Positions 60,091 through 64,000 of a stretch of 64,000 bases of DNA are shown in pieces. The position numbers and the translations under genes are program-made. Origin of the DNA: Paenibacillus curdlanolyticus YK9. Lineage in GTDB: Bacteria; Bacillota; Bacilli; Paenibacillales; Paenibacillaceae. Within the stretch, counting starts at the first letter, position 1; each line of letters starts with the position of its first letter. The notes under the pieces are model-generated. The model was not told the origin of the DNA. It did not search any database and saw only the letters and a program-made list of their open reading frames with translations. The DNA lies in contig NZ_AEDD01000003.1 in the NCBI RefSeq assembly GCF_000179615.1, forward strand, positions 186,001 to 250,000. Reading direction: 5' to 3'.

Positions 60091-60636
60091 ATGCCTGAAC
60101 CAACTAATGACCCTACCGTGATCCAGATTGTCGGATACAAAAATACCGGCAAGACGACGGTCGTCTGCCGGTTAACGGAGTTACTGAAGCAAGGCGGATA
60201 TACCGTTGCGACAATGAAGCATGACGCGCACGATTTTGAGATGGACAAAGAAGGAACCGACACTTGGCGCCATCAGCAAGCCGGAGCCGATCTTACGATC
60301 ATTACGTCTCCGCATCAAACCGCCATATTACAGAAGCGTGAAACGCCGCTAGAGCAATTAATTCAAGCTTGGGGACATGTCGACTTCGTGCTCGTTGAAG
60401 GCTTCAAGACAGCTAACTACCCTAAATTCATTCTCGTCAAAAGCGAGCAAGACATCGATTTGGTCCGAACGCTTCACAAGCCGATTGCCATCATCGCCTG
60501 GCCGGACATGCTTGACGCTGTGAGCGCTCGACAACAATCGTTCCGCGCTAAGCAGCCTGTCTTTGCGCTCAATGACATCGAACCTATGTATCGGCTGATT
60601 CAACAAGCGCACAGCCGAAGGCTAGCGTTAGACTAG
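60091..60636 (+). CDS. mobB: Molybdopterin-guanine dinucleotide biosynthesis protein MobB
   Basis: A 181-residue GTP-binding accessory of MGD synthesis. P-loop IVGYKNTGKTTVVCRL, then ATMKHDAHDFEMDKEGTDTWRHQQAGA and VLVEGFKTANYPKFI, all MobB-typical. Perfect AGGAGG before the ATG. Its stop overlaps the stop of convergent liaR by three bases. Confidence 0.94.
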   Translation: MPEPTNDPTVIQIVGYKNTGKTTVVCRLTELLKQGGYTVATMKHDAHDFEMDKEGTDTWRHQQAGADLTIITSPHQTAILQKRETPLEQLIQAWGHVDFVLVEGFKTANYPKFILVKSEQDIDLVRTLHKPIAIIAWPDMLDAVSARQQSFRAKQPVFALNDIEPMYRLIQQAHSRRLALD

Positions 60637-61316
60637 GTATCGGCCAGCCCTTGTTTATGCGCATAAATCGCAGCTTGCGTACGATCATCCACGCCTAATT
60701 TGGAAAAAATGTTCGTGACATGGAATTTCACCGTCTTGATCCCGATGAACAAGTCGTCTGCAATCTCCTGATTCGATTTCCCTTGCGCAACCAGCTTTAA
60801 TACATCCATCTCCCGCTCCGTCAGCTGCTCATGCGCTTTAGCCGTCGTCTGCTGAGGCTGACGGAAGCGATTCATCATCTTCGCAGCTACTTGCGATTCC
60901 AGCACCGATTGACCGCGCGCTGCTGCCCGAATTGCATCGGCAATCTCGTTAGCACGCGACGTTTTGAGCAAATAGCTAAATGCGCCTGCCTCGATAACCG
61001 GATATAGCTTGCTGTCGTCGAGATAGCTTGTAAGGACGATTACTTTGCAATCCGGGAAAAGTTCTAATATTTTTCTCGTCGTCTCGACACCATCCATGCC
61101 TTCCATCACGAGATCCATCAGCACAACATCCGGCTTATAAGCTTGCGCGAGTCGGATGCCATCCATCCCGTTGCTTGCTTCGCCTACAACCTCGATCCCA
61201 TCCTCAGTATCCAATACGGCTGCCAGCCCAATTCTCACCATCTCATGGTCATCAACCAACAGCACCTTGATCGACTGCCCAACGTCCATCTGTTCTCTTT
61301 GCTCCAACGATTCCAT
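60633..61316 (-). CDS. liaR: NarL/FixJ-type response regulator, LiaR-like
   Basis: A 227-residue regulator. Receiver domain with IKVLLVDDHEMVRIGL, the phospho-acceptor Asp in DVVLMDLVMEGMDG and Lys in YLLKTSRANE; LuxR-type HTH LTEREMDVLKLVAQGKSNQE. Pairs with the upstream kinase (14 bases apart) and fits LiaR, which answers lipid-II and envelope stress. The ATG at 61316 has AGGAG ten bases upstream; the longer frame overlaps liaS. Confidence 0.9.
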   Translation of the reverse strand: MESLEQREQMDVGQSIKVLLVDDHEMVRIGLAAVLDTEDGIEVVGEASNGMDGIRLAQAYKPDVVLMDLVMEGMDGVETTRKILELFPDCKVIVLTSYLDDSKLYPVIEAGAFSYLLKTSRANEIADAIRAAARGQSVLESQVAAKMMNRFRQPQQTTAKAHEQLTEREMDVLKLVAQGKSNQEIADDLFIGIKTVKFHVTNIFSKLGVDDRTQAAIYAHKQGLADT

Positions 61317-61330
61317 CTCTCTTCCTCTCC

Positions 61331-62317
61331 TTATTCCACCGTTCTTGCCGGAATCCAAATATCGATTGTCGTGCCCCCGCCTAAGCTGCTCTCGATCTCG
61401 AGCGAGCCGCCCATCTCATGGACACGTTCCTCCATTGTCAACAACCCGTAAGAGGAATGCTTGCGTTCCTCGACCTCGAAGCCGACGCCATCATCGATGA
61501 AGGTCAGCCTAACTTGCCTTCCGAATCCCGCTAGCCGAATCGTCATCGCCTGTGCCTTGGAGTGTCGTAACGTATTCGAGATCGCTTCCTGCGCAATGCG
61601 GAACAAATGATCCTCCGATTGCGTATCCAGCGTCATCTCGCCTTCAACAACAAAATTTATCGCCATCGCAGTCTTCTGCTGCAGCTCTCCAACGAGCACC
61701 TGCAAGGCTTCGCCTAGGTTTTTGCCATCCAGATGTACGGGGCGCAAATGCAGCAGCAGCGCGCGCATCTCCGATTGAGCTACGGCTGCCATTTCCTCAA
61801 TCAGCTCCACTTGCCGCTTCGCCCGCTCCCAGTCCTTCTCGATCGTACGGCCAACAGCCGTAGCCGTCATCGAAATCGCGAACAACTGCTGGCTCACAGC
61901 GTCGTGGAGCTCGCGGGCAAGCCGTTGGCGCTCTTCAATAACCGCGGAAAACTTTACTTTCTCTTCCCAAACCTCGTCCTCTTCATCGCTGCCAGACACG
62001 CGCTCGCCATCCTCGACTCTGTCGAAGGTCACGTTGGTCGGACGCCGCCGCTGCCGATCGGCCAATCGCTGCAGCGCCTCCTTCAGCCGAATGCCCTGCC
62101 AGTAGCTATTCAGCGCTGCTGCTGCAAGGGCCGCGGCGATAACCGCAAGGGCAACAATCGCCGCGCGGCCTTGCAATGCAAATACTTCAAGATACCCGAT
62201 GCCTTGAAGAACAATGAGCAATAGTCCGAATACAATTAAGAGCCAGATGACCGTCTCGGCGATTTGGCTTTTTCTATTGCGCGACTTCGCTGCGTCATCC
62301 TGCTTCTTTTCGGACAT
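61331..62317 (-). CDS. liaS: Sensor histidine kinase, LiaS-like
   Basis: A 328-residue membrane kinase. Two close membrane segments (VIWLLIVFGLLLIVLQGIGY; AAIVALAVIAAALAAAAL), a short linker, then the HisKA_3 motif RQRLARELHDAVSQQLFAIS with the phosphorylated His, and an HATPase end (FIDDGVGFEVEE, YGLLTMEERVHEMGG). The ATG at 62317 is nine bases from AAGGAG. The small extracellular loop fits intramembrane-sensing kinases such as LiaS. Confidence 0.9.
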   Translation of the reverse strand: MSEKKQDDAAKSRNRKSQIAETVIWLLIVFGLLLIVLQGIGYLEVFALQGRAAIVALAVIAAALAAAALNSYWQGIRLKEALQRLADRQRRRPTNVTFDRVEDGERVSGSDEEDEVWEEKVKFSAVIEERQRLARELHDAVSQQLFAISMTATAVGRTIEKDWERAKRQVELIEEMAAVAQSEMRALLLHLRPVHLDGKNLGEALQVLVGELQQKTAMAINFVVEGEMTLDTQSEDHLFRIAQEAISNTLRHSKAQAMTIRLAGFGRQVRLTFIDDGVGFEVEERKHSSYGLLTMEERVHEMGGSLEIESSLGGGTTIDIWIPARTVE

Positions 62318-62381
62318 GATCATATGCTCCTTTAGTAATTACTCTTATCATAGCCGACACTTCCTAATGTTAACAAGGAGA

Positions 62382-62413
62382 AGAGCGGTACCGCTTCACG
62401 CGGTCCGCCCTCT
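62382..62413 (-). terminator. Hairpin after the liaH-like gene
   Basis: AGAG-GCGG-CCGC pairs with GCGG-CCGC-TCT with single mismatches; weak T-run on the minus strand. May reduce read-through into liaS-liaR. Confidence 0.45.
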
Positions 62414-62434
62414 TGCCTTATGTTCTCTTAAAGC

Positions 62435-63121
62435 TTACTCTGCTGCGCTGTTGCTCATTTTGCTTTTCAACGCTTCGAGTTGAGCATCAACCTTCATTTT
62501 CTTCTCCAGATCGACTGTCGTACCGACAGGCGCGCTGCTGAAGGCGTAAGGCGTACGGAGCACGTCAGCCTCGGCCTCCAGTTGAATAATCTTCTCTTCC
62601 ATCCGGTTGAAGCCGCGTGCTGCGCTGCTGCTGTCAATCGATTGATGCGATACGCTCAATTGAGCCATTTGCTTCTTCGCTTTAGCTAACTGCGCACGAG
62701 CCGCCAATTCATTACGCTTGTTGCGAAGCTGGTAGAACTCTTCCTTCATGCTGTGCAGCTGCTGCATCAATTCGTCAGCTTGCGCTTTCGCTCCAGCGTG
62801 AAGCTCCGTATATTCCGACACCTTCTGCTCGAATACGATTTTCTCTTCCAGCAGCTTGCGGGCTTGGTCCTCGTAACCTGCACGAAGCGCTGCTTCTGCT
62901 TTTGGCTCGAGTCCTGCAGCCGTACGTACCGCTTCCTCCAAACGCTGCTTCATGCGGCGTTCGTTCGTCAATTGCTTCGCTACCGTTACCTCCGCTTGAC
63001 GAATTTCCTCTTCCATGTCGCGCAAATACTGATTCAGCATAATAACCGGATCTTCCACTTTATCCAACAACTCATTAACCGACGCCTTCGTCAAATCCTT
63101 CATACGTTTAAAGATACCCAT
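62435..63121 (-). CDS. liaH: PspA/IM30 family protein (LiaH-like)
   Basis: A 228-residue coiled-coil protein that would protect or remodel the membrane. [21 protein letters not shown] and [20 protein letters not shown] are the PspA start; long heptad helices follow to about residue 185, ending [12 protein letters not shown]. Fourth from the last in a stress cluster. It is downstream of the pspC gene with only two bases between. Confidence 0.93.
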   Translation of the reverse strand: MGIFKRMKDLTKASVNELLDKVEDPVIMLNQYLRDMEEEIRQAEVTVAKQLTNERRMKQRLEEAVRTAAGLEPKAEAALRAGYEDQARKLLEEKIVFEQKVSEYTELHAGAKAQADELMQQLHSMKEEFYQLRNKRNELAARAQLAKAKKQMAQLSVSHQSIDSSSAARGFNRMEEKIIQLEAEADVLRTPYAFSSAPVGTTVDLEKKMKVDAQLEALKSKMSNSAAE

Positions 63122-63123
63122 AT

Positions 63124-63621
63124 TTAAAACTCTCCCTTCTCATACTTCGCTAGTTTGGCTTTCAGTTCATCTAATTCCTTGCGGAGCGCTTTACGCTCCA
63201 AATCTTCCATCATAGAATCCAGCTGAGACGACGGTTGTGCGCTGCCGTATGGCGGCTGCTGCGGAGGATTCGAATACTGTCCACCCGCTTGATGGCCTTG
63301 AGGACCGCCGAATGGCGCGCCATTAAAGCCATTGTTGCCTGGCTGTTGGCCGAAGCCATTGCCATAGTAATTACGGTTGCCTTGACCTGAATTGTTGCCA
63401 TAACCGCCATATGGATTATAGTTAGGGTTTCCGTAATACGGATCCCTTGGAACAACGAAGGCTGCAAGAATGTAGATCGGAATGACTACCCCGCCTGAGA
63501 AAACAGCCAACACGATCATCAAGATCCGAATTAGCGTCGCGTCGACACCCATCCATTCCGCGAGGCCTCCACAGAGACCAAACAGCTTCTTGTCCCGATA
63601 CGATCGGTACATCTTACTCAT
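63124..63621 (-). CDS. PspC domain protein with Gly/Asn/Gln-rich linker
   Basis: A 165-residue membrane protein: PspC core [21 protein letters not shown], a hydrophobic region [23 protein letters not shown], then ~70 residues of Gly/Asn/Gln/Pro/Tyr-rich low complexity ([22 protein letters not shown]), and a short coiled coil ([20 protein letters not shown]). ATG at 63621 overlaps the preceding stop (ATGA). Likely partner of the PspA-like proteins on both sides. Confidence 0.88.
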   Translation of the reverse strand: MSKMYRSYRDKKLFGLCGGLAEWMGVDATLIRILMIVLAVFSGGVVIPIYILAAFVVPRDPYYGNPNYNPYGGYGNNSGQGNRNYYGNGFGQQPGNNGFNGAPFGGPQGHQAGGQYSNPPQQPPYGSAQPSSQLDSMMEDLERKALRKELDELKAKLAKYEKGEF

Positions 63622-64000
63622 GACGAGGACGACCACCCTTCTTTTTCAAGCTTGCGCTTAAGCTGCTCCAGCTCGCGCTCTACTACTGATTGCACTTTCT
63701 GTCCTGCTTCTGACAGAAGCTCGCCCCCTATCCGGCGAAGATCGCGCAGACTCTTGGCTTCGAGCTCCATATCATTAATGCGGTCTTCCAAACGGCGGAA
63801 CATGCTGCTTGGTTCCTGTCCTTGGCCGCCATACCGCGCATTCATGCGCTGCTGGAGTCGCAAGGATTCCATCCGTGCTGCGTAATATTCACGTTTGTCA
63901 TAAACCGATTGATACTCACTTCTAAGTTCGCGCAGCTGCTCTTCCAGCTCAAGCACGCTCTGGCTTGACTGTTCATGGAGCTCTCGGTATTGTGTTGCGC
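63618..64000 (-). CDS. PspA/IM30-like coiled-coil protein, N-terminus outside the window
   Basis: The frame is open to base 64000, so the start is not visible; at least 126 residues are present. It is almost entirely coiled coil (LELEEQLRELRSEYQSVYDK, SMFRRLEDRINDMELEAKSL) with the PspA-like arrangement of a C-terminal LEDRINDMELEA helix, ending [14 protein letters not shown]. Coupled to pspC by an ATGA overlap. A second PspA paralogue next to LiaH is the simplest reading. Confidence 0.7.
   Translation of the reverse strand, partial: ATQYRELHEQSSQSVLELEEQLRELRSEYQSVYDKREYYAARMESLRLQQRMNARYGGQGQEPSSMFRRLEDRINDMELEAKSLRDLRRIGGELLSEAGQKVQSVVERELEQLKRKLEKEGWSSSS

Overview
The window reads as a contiguous chromosomal segment of an endospore-forming, moderately GC-rich Bacillota, most likely Paenibacillus or a close relative. 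The spore genes (sspI, ylbJ, yunB, a lytH-like peptidase, yycC), strong AGGAGG-type ribosome binding sites, frequent TTG/GTG starts, cre and BirA-type sites and Bacillus-like gene order (ccpN with its PEP/pyruvate regulator; yutD-lipA opposite lytH; sspI near a TrmH methylase) all point that way. This is inferred from recognised families and layout, not from a database match. I found no rRNA, tRNA, CRISPR array, prophage or insertion sequence.

Layout. 1-4.4 kb: pgi (cut by the edge), a beta-hydroxyacid dehydrogenase, ppnP and tkt. 4.6-9.7 kb: a BirA-type operator followed by a tightly overlapping biotin operon bioA-D-F-H(like)-C. It contains the BioC/BioH pimelate route but neither bioB nor bioW. 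9.7-13.9 kb: purU, nfo with a long C-terminal extension, a DUF2621 protein, a lipoprotein and a YfhF-like epimerase. 13.9-24.7 kb: a ten-gene Tad/Flp pilus operon on the minus strand, running from the cpaE-like ATPase to a DUF6382/FHA protein. A clear promoter plus a strong terminator hairpin sits in its leader, which suggests attenuation. 24.9-31.9 kb: a tiny membrane peptide, ndk, glpX, the PEP synthase/PPDK regulator, ccpN, an M3 oligopeptidase, yycC, small and DUF2225 zinc-site proteins, and a truncated globin. 32-39.8 kb: another tiny membrane protein, ylbJ, nadK, yutD with a 200-residue Arg/Gly/Glu/Gln tail, lipA, lytH, yunB and a guanylate-kinase-like gene.

39.9-45.6 kb looks accessory: a mini HNH-repeat protein, an ATPase, a VOC protein, a DUF2262 protein, a modular secreted GH5 glycanase under a cre site, an AT-rich small ORF, a perfect 19-bp palindrome and a MerR-type promoter in front of a dihydrofolate-reductase-family gene. 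45.6-54.4 kb: a TrmH-family methylase, ktrA/trkA-like gene, sspI, a small membrane protein, a LacI / two Gfo-Idh oxidoreductase / ThuA sugar cluster, prfC and a metal-dependent cyclase. 54.5-64 kb: zwf, a YwmB-like protein, two unrecognised plus-strand genes, moeA, mobB and a Lia-like envelope-stress cluster (PspA-like, PspC, LiaH, LiaS, LiaR) that continues past the window edge.

Functionally the window mixes central carbon metabolism and its control (pgi, tkt, zwf, glpX, ccpN, pdrP), cofactor synthesis (biotin, lipoate, molybdopterin, NADP), sporulation, surface pili and envelope stress. Several start codons were moved from the longest reading frame to the position best supported by a Shine-Dalgarno (SD) sequence. 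Two genes (ccpN, yutD) appear to start at AUC/AUU.
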